Shown: positions 1 through 8,239 of the stretch, piece after piece
Numbering within the stretch: position 1 is the first letter of the stretch
How the letters are laid out: every line of letters starts with the position of its first letter
IMG/VR virus record: IMGVR_UViG_3300031784_000023
Coordinates: 1 to 64,000 of that record
Length of the DNA: 64,000 nt
Strand: one strand, 5' to 3'
Source of the DNA: a virus
The notes under the pieces: generated by a model
Seen by the model: only the letters and a program-made list of their open reading frames with translations
What the model was told of the DNA's origin: nothing
Databases searched by the model: none
Position numbers and translations under genes: made by a program

Positions 1-1
1 A

Positions 2-2545
2 GCCGGTTTGGTTATCATCGATATTGACAATCAGGCAGACGGTAAAGACGAGAACGGAGAAAAGATAAAGGACATTCAGTTAACAGTTGAACAAGCACTT
101 GAATTAGATATATGTAAGAAGTACCTATCGTTTGCGTACTATTCCCCGAGCAACACACCCGATTGGCCCAGGTTCCGTCTCGTTTTTGGACTCGAACGAG
201 ACATCGTACAACCGGACTTCTACCAGTGGTTTGTACGGCAAATCGCCGTACAGATTCCCGGCTCAGACAAGCGTGCGACACAGACCGTCAACCTGTTCTA
301 CGGCGGTCGTGGCCCGCAGGATTTGATCTGTACAACAGACAAATTTATCCCTACCTGGCAGATCGATGAAGGAGCCCGAGTATTTTCCGCGCTGCCGCAA
401 GACGCTTCGCTCAAGCATGATGCTCACGAAGCACTGGATTGCCCCCTAGAGGCGGACGGATGCCAGCTTGATCTGTTGCTCAGCAAATCCGTTCAGAACA
501 TGCTGCACGGCGAGGCGGTCGAAGACCGGAGCCTAGCCATGGCAATCGGTCTCAAGGAAATCATCGGCTGGGCTAACTGGTGCAATGGCCACAACGTCAC
601 CCTGACGGAGGCCCCCCTTGACGTTGCGCACCGTCTGTTCTACTCTATCTACGAGTACGCCCCAGAGCTAGACGGCAAGTTCAACCGCATCCTGAACTCG
701 ATCGCAGACGCGACGAGCCTTCGACCAGCAGCGGCCATCGTGGCAGAAGATGCCGAAGTGGCGTGCTGGAAAAAAGTTAAATACGCAAACCGTTCCGTAT
801 TCGCAGAGCAGTGTCCCGACTCCGTCAAGGATCGGATCAAAGCAAAAAAAGCACAACCAAAAAACTCTGTGCTTTCAATCGACGACTTCGATCTGACTAG
901 CGAGCCGTCGCCCAAAACAACATCAACATCCACAAAAACACCCGACGAAGAGCCCATGGTCGCCACGCCGCAGACTCCTGCACAACTGATCAACCTGCAA
1001 AACAACGACCGTGCGTTCAGCGAGAACGACATTGCCGAAGTTATCTCCAGTAACTACGGCGATCAGTTCCTGTACGACTCCTCTCTCGACGAATTCTTTA
1101 GCTACGACGACGAGGAAGGGATCTGGTTCCTGAGCGACGAGCAGCATATCAAACGTCGTATTCTGAAAGCATTAGATACGTTCGTACAAACAGGTATTCT
1201 CCAGCGGTACAACAGCGGAACAGTCAACAGCATTTTCCTGTTGCTGAAAGCCCGTCTGCTTCGCTCCATCAAGGGTGGACGTAAGTCCATCTGGACTTCC
1301 AACCGAGGCAAGGTGGCATTCCGAAATGGCGTTCTGGACGTGGAGACCCTGGAATTTGCCGACGGTTTCCAGCGCGATCTGTACTTCCGCAGCCGCCTCG
1401 GTTTCGACTTCAGCGAAGACACCAACTGCCCGAAGTTCCTGAGCTGGCTGAGTTGGGCAGTAGGAAAAGATAACGTCGTCATTATCCAGGCATTCTGTCG
1501 GGCTGTCCTTGTCGGTTACGCAACGGGCGAGCGCTTCCTCCACCTGATCGGTGCCGGTGGTTCCGGTAAATCCACACTGCAACAGGTTTTGATTGCGCTG
1601 GCGGGCTACACGGGCACGCATACGTCCGACCTGGAGACGATCGAAACCAACCGATTCGAAGGGCACAGCTTGATCGGAAAGCGGCTCTTGCTACTGACCG
1701 ACGAAGCTTCGTTTAGCCGCCGCCTGGACACCCTCAAAAAGCTGACGTCCGCCAGCGACACGCTGCGGGCCGAACGGAAGTACGGCAAAGAGGTGATCAA
1801 CTTCAAACCCGAGCTCCTCGTTTCAATCGCATCGAACGAGCACATCAGCAGCTCGGACATCAGTAGTGGTCTGGAGCGCCGGCGCCTCACGATCGTTATG
1901 AACAACGTCATCAACCCCTCGAAGCGCAAGAACTTGATCAGCGTGTACCCAGACCACATCGAGGGTGAGTTCGCTCCCGAACTGCCGAACATCGCCGCCT
2001 GGGCGCTAAGCATGGGACATGATCAAATGCGTGAAGTGCTGGCTAACCCGACCAAGTTCGCTCCCACGCTGAACACGACGAACATCGAAGCTCTGATCTT
2101 CAACAATCCGATCGTGGCTTGGCTGGCTGAATGCACTATGTACGCACCAAACTCCTATACCGTGCTTGGTGCTGGTGCCCTTAAACCGAACATCGACGAG
2201 CAGGAGAAGGGTCTGTACGTTAAAAACGCATTCACAGAAGTGTATGCGAGCTATTGCAACTTCGCCAAGTGCAACGGTTTCAGGACGATTGCCAAGCCCC
2301 GCTTCGTGGACCGTCTGCGCGAGACAACAAACAACGTGTTGAAAGTACCCGGCGTGCAGTCTAAATTCATAAATGGCAAAGCTGTCATTCAAGGACTCGT
2401 AATCAAGCCCTATGATCCGACCACGGATCCGCGTAACCGGGGTGATAATCGACTGCCGTCACCGGTAGACTTTGCTGCAAACCCCAACGTCTGGGACAAG
2501 GCGTTTACGGAACACGACCCAAAACCATCAAATGCCGATCAATAA
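2..2545 (+). CDS. Primase-helicase (prim-pol + D5/P4-type helicase), 5' partial
   Basis: Replicative primase fused to a superfamily 3 helicase, expected to prime and unwind phage DNA at the fork. The reading frame is open to the left window edge, so the N-terminus is missing. The first residues seen (VIIDIDNQ) and the YYSPSNTPDWPRFRLVFGL block at about residues 37-57 look like an archaeo-eukaryotic primase active-site region. A P4/D5-type ATPase follows: Walker A GAGGSGKST near residue 515 (numbered from the TTG at position 8) and the Walker B-like LLLLTDEAS near 561. The following gene overlaps its end by 14 nt, so the two are probably co-translated. Family assignment is by motif recognition. 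Confidence 0.88.
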   Translation, partial: AGLVIIDIDNQADGKDENGEKIKDIQLTVEQALELDICKKYLSFAYYSPSNTPDWPRFRLVFGLERDIVQPDFYQWFVRQIAVQIPGSDKRATQTVNLFYGGRGPQDLICTTDKFIPTWQIDEGARVFSALPQDASLKHDAHEALDCPLEADGCQLDLLLSKSVQNMLHGEAVEDRSLAMAIGLKEIIGWANWCNGHNVTLTEAPLDVAHRLFYSIYEYAPELDGKFNRILNSIADATSLRPAAAIVAEDAEVACWKKVKYANRSVFAEQCPDSVKDRIKAKKAQPKNSVLSIDDFDLTSEPSPKTTSTSTKTPDEEPMVATPQTPAQLINLQNNDRAFSENDIAEVISSNYGDQFLYDSSLDEFFSYDDEEGIWFLSDEQHIKRRILKALDTFVQTGILQRYNSGTVNSIFLLLKARLLRSIKGGRKSIWTSNRGKVAFRNGVLDVETLEFADGFQRDLYFRSRLGFDFSEDTNCPKFLSWLSWAVGKDNVVIIQAFCRAVLVGYATGERFLHLIGAGGSGKSTLQQVLIALAGYTGTHTSDLETIETNRFEGHSLIGKRLLLLTDEASFSRRLDTLKKLTSASDTLRAERKYGKEVINFKPELLVSIASNEHISSSDISSGLERRRLTIVMNNVINPSKRKNLISVYPDHIEGEFAPELPNIAAWALSMGHDQMREVLANPTKFAPTLNTTNIEALIFNNPIVAWLAECTMYAPNSYTVLGAGALKPNIDEQEKGLYVKNAFTEVYASYCNFAKCNGFRTIAKPRFVDRLRETTNNVLKVPGVQSKFINGKAVIQGLVIKPYDPTTDPRNRGDNRLPSPVDFAANPNVWDKAFTEHDPKPSNADQ

Positions 2546-3149
2546 AACTCTGATCGCTACATGCGCCGGCTTCGGGCTAGCGCTTGGTTCGATTGCGATG
2601 CAACCAGGAACTTTTCCTGTGTTTGGGGCTGCTGCCGGAGGCTCGCTGGTAACTGCAAGCCTGATCGGCAGCAAGAAAGACAGGGAAAAGGAAGAAGCTG
2701 AACGAGCAGCAAAAGTTTCGAAAGCGCTGAGCTTTTGCTACGAAAACTTCAAAGGTCTAGTTTCTCCGCAGCAACTAGCTTTCCACGCAGAGCTCGAATT
2801 ACCGCAAGCGGAAAAACTGTTGGAGAGTTTGATCTCAACGCAGAATGGCGGGCAACGCGTGGACACTCCAATGGGAGCTGTTTACTCCTTTGATCATCCT
2901 TCACAAATACTGACACAGCTCACGCTGAATGCCAAAGCATGGGCGGACAATCAAACTGACGAAGTATTTAGGGAGAATGCTGTACTAAAACAACAAATTC
3001 AGATTATGAGCGGCCAGATCCAGACGCTCACAGCCGCCACGCAAGCGCGTAATTTTGTCCCGCGTGCCGCAGAGGTTGCTAAAGAACTGTTCCAAAAAAA
3101 TAACCGGGCGCCGGAAAACACAGACGACCCTTGGAAAAACATGATATAA
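2532..3149 (+). CDS. Membrane-anchored hypothetical protein
   Basis: 205-aa protein of unknown function. The start is the ATG overlapping the end of the primase-helicase gene by 14 nt, which gives a sensible N-terminus. Residues about 5-42 form a hydrophobic Gly/Ala-rich segment, likely one or two membrane passes. A charged linker (KKDREKEEAERAAK) follows, then a possible winged-helix-like region (about residues 65-125) and a helical C-terminus with a coiled-coil-like QQIQIMSGQIQTL stretch. Its position suggests a replication accessory that may tether the complex to membrane, but this is inference. Confidence 0.65.
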   Translation: MPINKTLIATCAGFGLALGSIAMQPGTFPVFGAAAGGSLVTASLIGSKKDREKEEAERAAKVSKALSFCYENFKGLVSPQQLAFHAELELPQAEKLLESLISTQNGGQRVDTPMGAVYSFDHPSQILTQLTLNAKAWADNQTDEVFRENAVLKQQIQIMSGQIQTLTAATQARNFVPRAAEVAKELFQKNNRAPENTDDPWKNMI

Positions 3150-3164
3150 TTAAGAAACGCGCGA

Positions 3165-3341
3165 AGAAAGCCCCGGTCGTCCCCATGAAGGATTACTGGG
3201 GCTTTCTAGTAGGCAAGAAAGATTTTGTTCGAGTTTGATGGCCTGAGCGTGAGACATCTCAGTAGGACGAAACAGAGGCTCAGGCTCTATCGAAAGCTAG
3301 TTTAAAGTCAAATTTGCTCCTAATTTGAAGTTAATTAGGAG
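3165..3341. other. Structured intergenic region between convergent genes (three hairpins)
   Basis: No gene is seen here. Three perfect inverted repeats lie in series: AGAAAGCCCC/GGGGCTTTCT (3165-3174 with 3198-3207), GCCTGAGC/GCTCAGGC (3241-3248 with 3278-3285, with a smaller TGAGA/TCTCA hairpin inside), and CTCCTAATT/AATTAGGAG (3317-3325 with 3333-3341, 7-nt loop). A short direct repeat AGTTCGTTAG follows at 3340-3360. The region lies between the ends of the primase operon and thyX. It is probably a bidirectional termination region or a small structured RNA. No classic poly-T tract follows the stems. Confidence 0.5.
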
Positions 3342-3356
3342 TTCGTTAGAAGTTCG

Positions 3357-4064
3357 TTAGGAGATCTCCAAATTCTCGATCACCCGCCAGCCGTCAACAG
3401 CGGGATTATCCGAAGCTAGGACAGCCTTGACTGTAGTAGGCACGTAAGCAGACAGAATGCGTCCAATGTCATGAGCGATGTATTTGTGTTCCTTTTGAGT
3501 TCCGTTAGCCCCACGCAGGCCGACATAAAAAATCCAATCCCTCAGCGTGCCCTGCATATGTAAACGGGTAGGTGTGCACATCGGCAGGATGTTTCGGGCG
3601 CATTCCCGAGCAACACCGGACTCCAGCAGAGTGTGGTACAACTCCTCGATATCCGAAAAAACCTCTTTGACGCGTTCTTTCAATACCTGCTTGACCGTCT
3701 CGTCCGCAAACTCCAAGCTGTTTTGCCGATCTTTAAAATCCTGAGCCCGCAGTTCGAAATCCCAACAGCCTTCCCAAGCGTCATCCAGAATCTTATCTGG
3801 AGTACAATAACGCTGCGACAGTTCTTGATAGTGAAAGGCCCTGTGACGTATAATTTGCGCTGAAATTGCGCGGCTCGTTATAATTTCAAACGAAGCACAG
3901 ACCTGCTCAAAGACGCTAAAATGCCCCTGGTTAACACAGAAAGTAAGGAGTTTTTGAAACTCCTCCTTGTCCGGATTTTTGGTGCTGGCTCGGGCGTGCC
4001 TGGCGACAACCTTCTCAGGGTTGTCAGTAATCCAATCGAGCTTAGCGTTGTGCAAACGATTCAC
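3357..4064 (-). CDS. thyX: Flavin-dependent thymidylate synthase ThyX
   Basis: Converts dUMP to dTMP using FAD, NADPH and methylenetetrahydrofolate, supplying thymidine for phage replication in the cytoplasm. The ThyX signature RHRX7S is present as RHRAFHYQELSQRY at residues 73-86, within an otherwise typical 235-aa protein (SRAISAQIIRHR upstream, TPTRLHMQGTLRDWIFYVGLR downstream). The start is GTG at 4062-4064, lying inside the end of the preceding 59-aa gene, so translation is probably coupled. It is the last gene of a minus-strand series and converges on the primase operon. ThyX is common in cyanophages. Confidence 0.95.
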   Translation of the reverse strand: MNRLHNAKLDWITDNPEKVVARHARASTKNPDKEEFQKLLTFCVNQGHFSVFEQVCASFEIITSRAISAQIIRHRAFHYQELSQRYCTPDKILDDAWEGCWDFELRAQDFKDRQNSLEFADETVKQVLKERVKEVFSDIEELYHTLLESGVARECARNILPMCTPTRLHMQGTLRDWIFYVGLRGANGTQKEHKYIAHDIGRILSAYVPTTVKAVLASDNPAVDGWRVIENLEIS

Positions 4065-4221
4065 CGGCAGGCTGCTGGGTCGTAGGTACTATACCGATTG
4101 CGGACGCCACGCGTTCCACAATACCGGGATTTTCCTTGATGACCTGGCCGGCCCAGCGATCTCCGTACTGAGGGATGGCTGAAGGATTGATATTGATCAG
4201 GGAGCCTGCGAAACGATTCAT
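4042..4221 (-). CDS. Small hypothetical protein (59 aa)
   Basis: Short ORF starting MNRFAGSLININPSAIPQYG. Its start codon overlaps the stop of the upstream 43-aa gene (ACATGA) and its end overlaps the thyX start by 23 nt. These overlaps on both sides are the main evidence that it is translated. The sequence contains QYGDRWAGQVIKENPGIVER and no recognised domain. It may be a small virion or assembly peptide; function unknown. Confidence 0.55.
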   Translation of the reverse strand: MNRFAGSLININPSAIPQYGDRWAGQVIKENPGIVERVASAIGIVPTTQQPAGESFAQR

Positions 4222-4349
4222 GTTTTGGGGAACGTCTGTTGGTAACGGAGTCGCGAAGTAACTTCAGAAGGCGTCACGGCGGACATGCGTGTGGCATCTA
4301 AGCCAAACCGCTGCCCTGCCATGCGGATCGGAAAATCGTTGTCCTTCAT
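4218..4349 (-). CDS. Small hypothetical protein (43 aa)
   Basis: Short ORF beginning MKDNDFPIRMAGQRFGLDAT. The upstream 163-aa gene ends AAATGA, so its stop overlaps this ATG, and this ORF in turn ends ACATGA onto the next gene. The gap between flanking genes is fully used by these two coupled ORFs. The opening DNDFP resembles the start of the capsid protein (VDNDFPKLLG), which may be chance. Function unknown. Confidence 0.5.
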   Translation of the reverse strand: MKDNDFPIRMAGQRFGLDATRMSAVTPSEVTSRLRYQQTFPKT

Positions 4350-4837
4350 TTCCGCGAATCCTTCTTGAGCTTAGCTAATGCCAGCAAGTTGTTCATCGTG
4401 TTGCTGCTCTGATACGGATATTCGTCTGAGAATGAAGGCGTACTGAGCATCGTCTGCTTAGGTACAGAAGTAAGTTGCTGAAGCATCATGCGAGTTTTGG
4501 GGTTATTTTCGTTAAGCGACATCATGTACTCTGCCTGACTCATATCGTCCGGAGACTCAGGCAGCGGTATATTGCGTTGGTTATAACCTGCAGGTCCCAC
4601 AAGGGCCGTGGATTTTTTGATATTGCCTTCGCCGTATTCGACAGGACCTACAGGAGGACGACTGTAGATGCCGCGATCGTGAGCAAACTGAGAAGACACA
4701 CGGTTCATGTCATCGAGTTGCGCCACGCGGCGAACGCCGGGCATCGGCGGCTGATTTAACATGCCGAACGTCGGCATCGCTAACCGAGGGGCAGCTTCAG
4801 GAGCTTTGCCTGCGTCGGAGCCGGGAACAATCGGCAT
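4346..4837 (-). CDS. Hypothetical protein, probably virion-associated
   Basis: 163-aa Pro/Met/Ser-rich, apparently low-structure protein (MPIVPGSDAGKAPEAAPRLA at the start, NTMNNLLALAKLKKDSRK at the end). No domain recognised. It heads the coupled series 163 aa, 43 aa, 59 aa, thyX. Similar Pro-rich low-complexity proteins occur elsewhere among the structural genes here, so a structural or assembly role is a guess. Confidence 0.6.
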   Translation of the reverse strand: MPIVPGSDAGKAPEAAPRLAMPTFGMLNQPPMPGVRRVAQLDDMNRVSSQFAHDRGIYSRPPVGPVEYGEGNIKKSTALVGPAGYNQRNIPLPESPDDMSQAEYMMSLNENNPKTRMMLQQLTSVPKQTMLSTPSFSDEYPYQSSNTMNNLLALAKLKKDSRK

Positions 4838-4869
4838 TACTTACCCCGTCAAATACGCATAAACCTGTT

Positions 4870-5535
4870 CTAAGAATAACATCTCGCGCACGTGCACGTT
4901 AATGCAGAAATATCGTTAGCTTTCGAACGGTAAAAATCTTCGCACAGATTAGCTACAGCCGTATTATAAGCAATAGCAGCTTCTAATTTGCAATCGTATT
5001 CCCCCAATATTGTAAGTTTTTTGTGAATACGAAGTTGGGCTCGCCATTTTTGTGCGGAAGCTATCCAGGAGACTCCACGTGCGCCGCTGCTGTTACTCGC
5101 CAACATACAACGGTTGTGGTTTTGTTGACTTCTATCCGCGAGTCTAAGATTTGCTATGTTGTTGTTTAAAGAATTTTTGTCTATGTGATCTATTTCAAAT
5201 TTTCCAGGATCGTGGCCTGTGCTCAAGAAATAAACTACACGAGACACTAAATAACAATCTTTGTTGAATTTAATCTTCCATTGAGCGTGGCCATTTACTT
5301 GCTTAGTCAAACAACCTGCCCAAGCACCAGCCGGCGCATTACTAGCCCTCCGATCGATCCAGATCAAACCTGACTCAGGACGACCGAATGTTGTAATAGG
5401 TTTTACTGCTAACCAATTAAAAAAATCAGAGGGCAGAGGCTTCCGACAAGCTATACTGTTAGACATCGACCTGACAAATAGGTTGATCACGCTCCGGGGA
5501 GTCGACAGCTCCGCCGGAGTTTTAAACTTTAACAC
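4870..5535 (-). CDS. HNH homing endonuclease with AP2 DNA-binding domain
   Basis: 221-aa free-standing homing endonuclease. The HNH nuclease core lies at about residues 114-142 (EIDHIDKNSLNNNIANLRL, then NHNR), followed by an AP2/ERF-like DNA-binding domain at about 151-190 (SGARGVSWIASAQKWRAQL). HNH-AP2 enzymes usually cut phage DNA and spread by copying themselves into intron-less or endonuclease-less alleles. It sits between small genes without obviously disrupting them. Several Cys residues in the last stretch (LTCTCARCYS) are unusual. Confidence 0.88.
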   Translation of the reverse strand: MLKFKTPAELSTPRSVINLFVRSMSNSIACRKPLPSDFFNWLAVKPITTFGRPESGLIWIDRRASNAPAGAWAGCLTKQVNGHAQWKIKFNKDCYLVSRVVYFLSTGHDPGKFEIDHIDKNSLNNNIANLRLADRSQQNHNRCMLASNSSGARGVSWIASAQKWRAQLRIHKKLTILGEYDCKLEAAIAYNTAVANLCEDFYRSKANDISALTCTCARCYS

Positions 5536-5546
5536 GAAAACGAAGA

Positions 5547-5780
5547 TTAACCGTGATCAGCTCGATTGCTAGATTGGTCCCTAACCCTTAAATTCGAGGG
5601 GGATCCATTATGCGGATTATGGTCTTTATGATCGACATCACGGCCATCACCTTTATGAACCCGACCCTGCTGTTCAAGGTGGCGACGCGCTTTATTACGC
5701 GCCGCTCGCCTCTTCTTTTGCTCTTCAGTACCGTGGTATTCCTTATATTCTTTATCGTAGTCTCGGCTCATAGCGCTCAC
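5547..5780 (-). CDS. Small HNH-type nuclease
   Basis: 77-aa protein with a charged N-terminus (DYDKEYKEYHGTEEQKKRRA) and a C-terminal HNH-like core DVDHKDHNPHNGSPSNLRV followed by SSNRADHG. The His-Asn-His pattern is visible in the last 35 residues. Many phages encode such minimal HNH proteins near packaging or lysis genes. It lies 11 nt after the HNH-AP2 gene. Its actual target is unknown. Confidence 0.72.
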   Translation of the reverse strand: MSAMSRDYDKEYKEYHGTEEQKKRRAARNKARRHLEQQGRVHKGDGRDVDHKDHNPHNGSPSNLRVRDQSSNRADHG

Positions 5781-5784
5781 TAAT

Positions 5785-6027
5785 CTAGGACCATTTTAGC
5801 CTAGTTTTAAGAGTCTTAAACAGCTCAGGGTAGTTGTTATATAGGTCGTGAAGCAGCCCGTTAGCTAAGTCGTCAATAAACCGTTGGTACAGCCCCGTAT
5901 ACAGGCCGTCTGTACATTTATAAAACTCATAAAGCCAATCGAGAAAGTCAGCGCGATCTTGCTCGGCGTTTACGTCCCAGTTGGCGAGAAGGTCTTCGTA
6001 CTTGTCTGATGTGGCCACGCGGGTCAA
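5785..6027 (-). CDS. Hypothetical protein (about 80 aa)
   Basis: The frame is open to 6114, but the region above 6044 is coded by the upstream gene. I place the start at the TTG at 6025-6027, preceded by AGAGG with 7-nt spacing, giving a protein starting TRVATSDKYEDLLANWDVN. It is acidic and aromatic-rich (DFLDWLYEFYKCTDGLYTGL). No family recognised. The start is uncertain. Confidence 0.5.
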   Translation of the reverse strand: MTRVATSDKYEDLLANWDVNAEQDRADFLDWLYEFYKCTDGLYTGLYQRFIDDLANGLLHDLYNNYPELFKTLKTRLKWS

Positions 6028-6043
6028 AACTCGGCCTCTCAGT

Positions 6044-6313
6044 TTAATCGGTAAGGACGCGAACCTCGATGCCCGTAACTGTTTTTGATTCAAGCTCGTC
6101 CAGAAGGTCTTCATTAAAGGCTCGGGCTAGCTCAACCGTGATCTCCATGTAGACCGACGCCAGGAGAGTTTCACGATAAGCCTGCGCCTTAGCCATCTCG
6201 CGGGTTTCCAGGTCACCCAGAATGTTGTTCTCTTCGTCGTCAAAAGAGAAAGTCTTCGCCATCACGCGCTCGTTAGCGCATCTAGCAATATTGTCCCAGT
6301 CTTCGCTATACAT
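6044..6313 (-). CDS. Hypothetical acidic protein (89 aa)
   Basis: Acidic, mainly helical protein (MYSEDWDNIARCANERVMAK at the start, LARAFNEDLLDELESK near the end). No domain recognised. It lies 12 nt downstream of the endolysin gene and overlaps the frame of the next gene, so it is probably co-transcribed with lysis genes. Function unknown. Confidence 0.55.
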   Translation of the reverse strand: MYSEDWDNIARCANERVMAKTFSFDDEENNILGDLETREMAKAQAYRETLLASVYMEITVELARAFNEDLLDELESKTVTGIEVRVLTD

Positions 6314-6325
6314 TTGAACTCATTC

Positions 6326-7558
6326 TTATCGTGCCAGGATAGCCCACCCAGACCCCTTACCTTCAACTTCCCAGCGAGGGCTCAGATTTTTTTTAGAATA
6401 TAACTTGTACTCACCGTTTGTGTTTATATAACCCCCTTGTACGAGATCCATCTCGCCGAACGGATCGTGCACCCAAAGCTTAGTTTTGTCCGCAGTCACG
6501 CCGACGACAACAAGCCAATGGCCGCCGCCGACCGGATTGGAAACAGGACCTTTGTGCAATACACCAATAGGAACCGGGATACCTTTTTTCAGCTGAGCTT
6601 CGATAGCATTCCAATCCGCGTTTTGCACAAACTTAGCGTCGATATTAAAATGCTTCAGGGCTTGCAGCTGTGCCGTAGCTTCTGTAGTATCGCCGAATTT
6701 ATAGACTTCGTTAATATATTCCCCGTCGTCTTCAATAACGTCCGGATCAAGAGCTGCCAATAACATTGCGCAGCTGCTGCTAAAGCACGTACGCATAGGA
6801 TCTTTATCGTTGTCCCGCTGACTAAAGTACGGAACGACGAGCTTAATCTCCCCTTCGGGCTTTGGCGGCTCCTCTTGGGGTGCGATGTCGTTAATTAGTT
6901 TCCAGTGTTCCGGGAACATCCACCACGCCGGATCAGGCTTGGCGGCCAGCTTCACCTCTTTATGGTTCTCACCGGGATACTCAGTGATGCTGATCCACTC
7001 GTGCGCCGCACCCTTCGGCACAAACAGCTTCTCCTCAGCAGCCAGCTCCGAACTTTGAATCGGCTTGCGCTTCAGCCAAGTGTCTTGCTTGGCGACGATC
7101 GAAGCGGCGAGCATGGGGTTCTTGACTTTGGCTAAGAATAAGTCTCTTTCCGCTTTGCGCCGCCGTGTTAACCCTTCGATAGGTTTGTCGCCGACTTTGT
7201 TCCAACGGAGAAACTCAGATGCGACAACCGTGCGATCCGCCCCGTCATTTAAAAGACGCAGCAGAGTGCTTGACTGCAAGGCACTCAATCCAACGTTGTA
7301 ACTAAACGAAACCAGCGCGTCAAACTCGTTCTGATTAATCGCAACTTTGACTAAGTTTGAGACGCCGCGTTCGAATGCCGCCGCGTCGGCACGCAACAGC
7401 TCCTCGGCTTGGGCCTTGGTAATATTCATGCCGAGCTTGATATCCGGGCCGGTCGTGCCATACCCGATCGTGGGCACGCCGCCAATGTCCGGATACGCCG
7501 TTAGGCGCAGACCTTCAAACTCCTTGATCAGGTCGAGACCCGTTTGCGAAAGTCTCAC
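6326..7558 (-). CDS. Endolysin: GH24 lysozyme + SH3-like linker + C39-like peptidase
   Basis: 410-aa peptidoglycan hydrolase for host lysis. Residues 1-145 are a GH24 lysozyme: IKEFEGLRLTAYPD, then GVPTIGYG, giving the expected Glu15, Asp24 and Thr30. Residues about 158-210 (TWLKRKPIQSSEL...EVKLA) look like a small SH3-type wall-binding module. Residues about 240-410 resemble the C39 cysteine-peptidase fold, with candidate Cys258 (MRTCFSSSC), His347 (GGGHWLVVVG) and Asp365 (VHDPFGE). No signal peptide is seen, so release would need a holin. Lysozyme plus C39-like peptidase is an uncommon pairing. The lysozyme call is strong; peptidase activity is inferred. Confidence 0.9.
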   Translation of the reverse strand: MRLSQTGLDLIKEFEGLRLTAYPDIGGVPTIGYGTTGPDIKLGMNITKAQAEELLRADAAAFERGVSNLVKVAINQNEFDALVSFSYNVGLSALQSSTLLRLLNDGADRTVVASEFLRWNKVGDKPIEGLTRRRKAERDLFLAKVKNPMLAASIVAKQDTWLKRKPIQSSELAAEEKLFVPKGAAHEWISITEYPGENHKEVKLAAKPDPAWWMFPEHWKLINDIAPQEEPPKPEGEIKLVVPYFSQRDNDKDPMRTCFSSSCAMLLAALDPDVIEDDGEYINEVYKFGDTTEATAQLQALKHFNIDAKFVQNADWNAIEAQLKKGIPVPIGVLHKGPVSNPVGGGHWLVVVGVTADKTKLWVHDPFGEMDLVQGGYINTNGEYKLYSKKNLSPRWEVEGKGSGWAILAR

Positions 7559-7995
7559 TGGTTAAGGATATCGACGTCGATCCGATACTCAGCAGAGTTA
7601 CGGCCGCCGGTCTGGATGTACATGTAGTACGTACCGGATGTTCCAATTCGTTGGGTCGTTACCGAATTATTGCGACGGCTGAGCTTCGAAGGCTCGGCGG
7701 TCATAACTTCGGTGCCGGCGGAGTCCAGAACAATAACGCTCCGTAGACTGTTTTGATCGCGGATATTAACTTGCATCACACCAGTTGCCGTGGCTTGGAA
7801 CTGGTAATAATCGCTGATTCCGTACTTGCCGTCGGCAGTGTCGTATTTGGCGCTAGCGGTGCTGATCACCACGCCGCTAGCGTTGACTGTCCGGCGCTGC
7901 TGGAAGTTAGTTGACTCGCTGCGCTGCTGACCGGGAAACGCTACGCCCGAGGCCAGAACGGCGTTGAGTTCGAGGTCGCGGGTGAGTTCGGACAT
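7555..7995 (-). CDS. PPC-domain-like surface protein
   Basis: 146-aa protein whose residues about 55-146 resemble the bacterial pre-peptidase C-terminal (PPC) beta-sandwich: YYQFQATATGVMQVNIRD, VIVLDSAGTEV, then GTSGTYYMYIQTGGRNSAEY. Such domains bind surfaces or carbohydrate. It overlaps the endolysin gene by 4 nt and is preceded by a promoter-like motif 19 nt upstream. Probably a virion decoration or a helper of the lytic enzyme. Confidence 0.6.
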   Translation of the reverse strand: MSELTRDLELNAVLASGVAFPGQQRSESTNFQQRRTVNASGVVISTASAKYDTADGKYGISDYYQFQATATGVMQVNIRDQNSLRSVIVLDSAGTEVMTAEPSKLSRRNNSVTTQRIGTSGTYYMYIQTGGRNSAEYRIDVDILNQ

Positions 7996-8014
7996 GTATA
8001 AGTACCGGCAGTAA

Positions 8015-8024
8015 CTAAATTATA
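8015..8024 (-). promoter_or_regulatory. Late promoter-like -10 motif
   Basis: TATAATTTAG on the minus strand, 19 nt before the ATG of the PPC-domain gene; identical to the motif before the S74 fibre gene. Confidence 0.5.
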
Positions 8025-8074
8025 AGGCAGGTAAAAAATAAACGACTATTTTAGTTTTGTAAATCGGTGTAAAG

Positions 8075-8140
8075 TTAACCGAAACGGGTGATGCCGGCGG
8101 GCGCTGCGCCGAGTTTGCGGTTGAATGTGGCTTCAACCAT
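8075..8140 (-). CDS. Possible 21-aa peptide
   Basis: ORF MVEATFNRKLGAAPAGITRF plus Gly, too short to be sure of. Supporting evidence is a late promoter-like motif (TAGAATTAAG) 25 nt upstream of its ATG, the same arrangement as at proven structural genes. Function unknown. Confidence 0.35.
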   Translation of the reverse strand: MVEATFNRKLGAAPAGITRFG

Positions 8141-8165
8141 TAGAGTCTTGGTCCGCCGTTAGTTA

Positions 8166-8175
8166 CTTAATTCTA
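8166..8175 (-). promoter_or_regulatory. Late promoter-like -10 motif
   Basis: TAGAATTAAG on the minus strand, 25 nt upstream of the 21-aa ORF at 8075-8140. Confidence 0.45.
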
Positions 8176-8238
8176 ACGCGGTCCGTACTTTTTAATGGAA
8201 CGCTCGGTTGTGCCGTACGAGGTCCCTATTAGACCCAA
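8173..8238 (-). CDS. Possible 21-aa peptide downstream of fibre gene
   Basis: Short frame LGLIGTSYGTTERSIKKYGP plus Arg. The candidate TTG start follows the S74 fibre stop codon by one nt, so translation would depend on re-initiation. Evidence is weak (position and compositional plausibility only). Confidence 0.25.
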   Translation of the reverse strand: MGLIGTSYGTTERSIKKYGPR

Positions 8239-8239
8239 T

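Noticed and set aside
3241-3285. Possible hammerhead ribozyme (GGACGAAAC present)
   Set aside because: The essential CUGANGA box is absent on both strands in this region.
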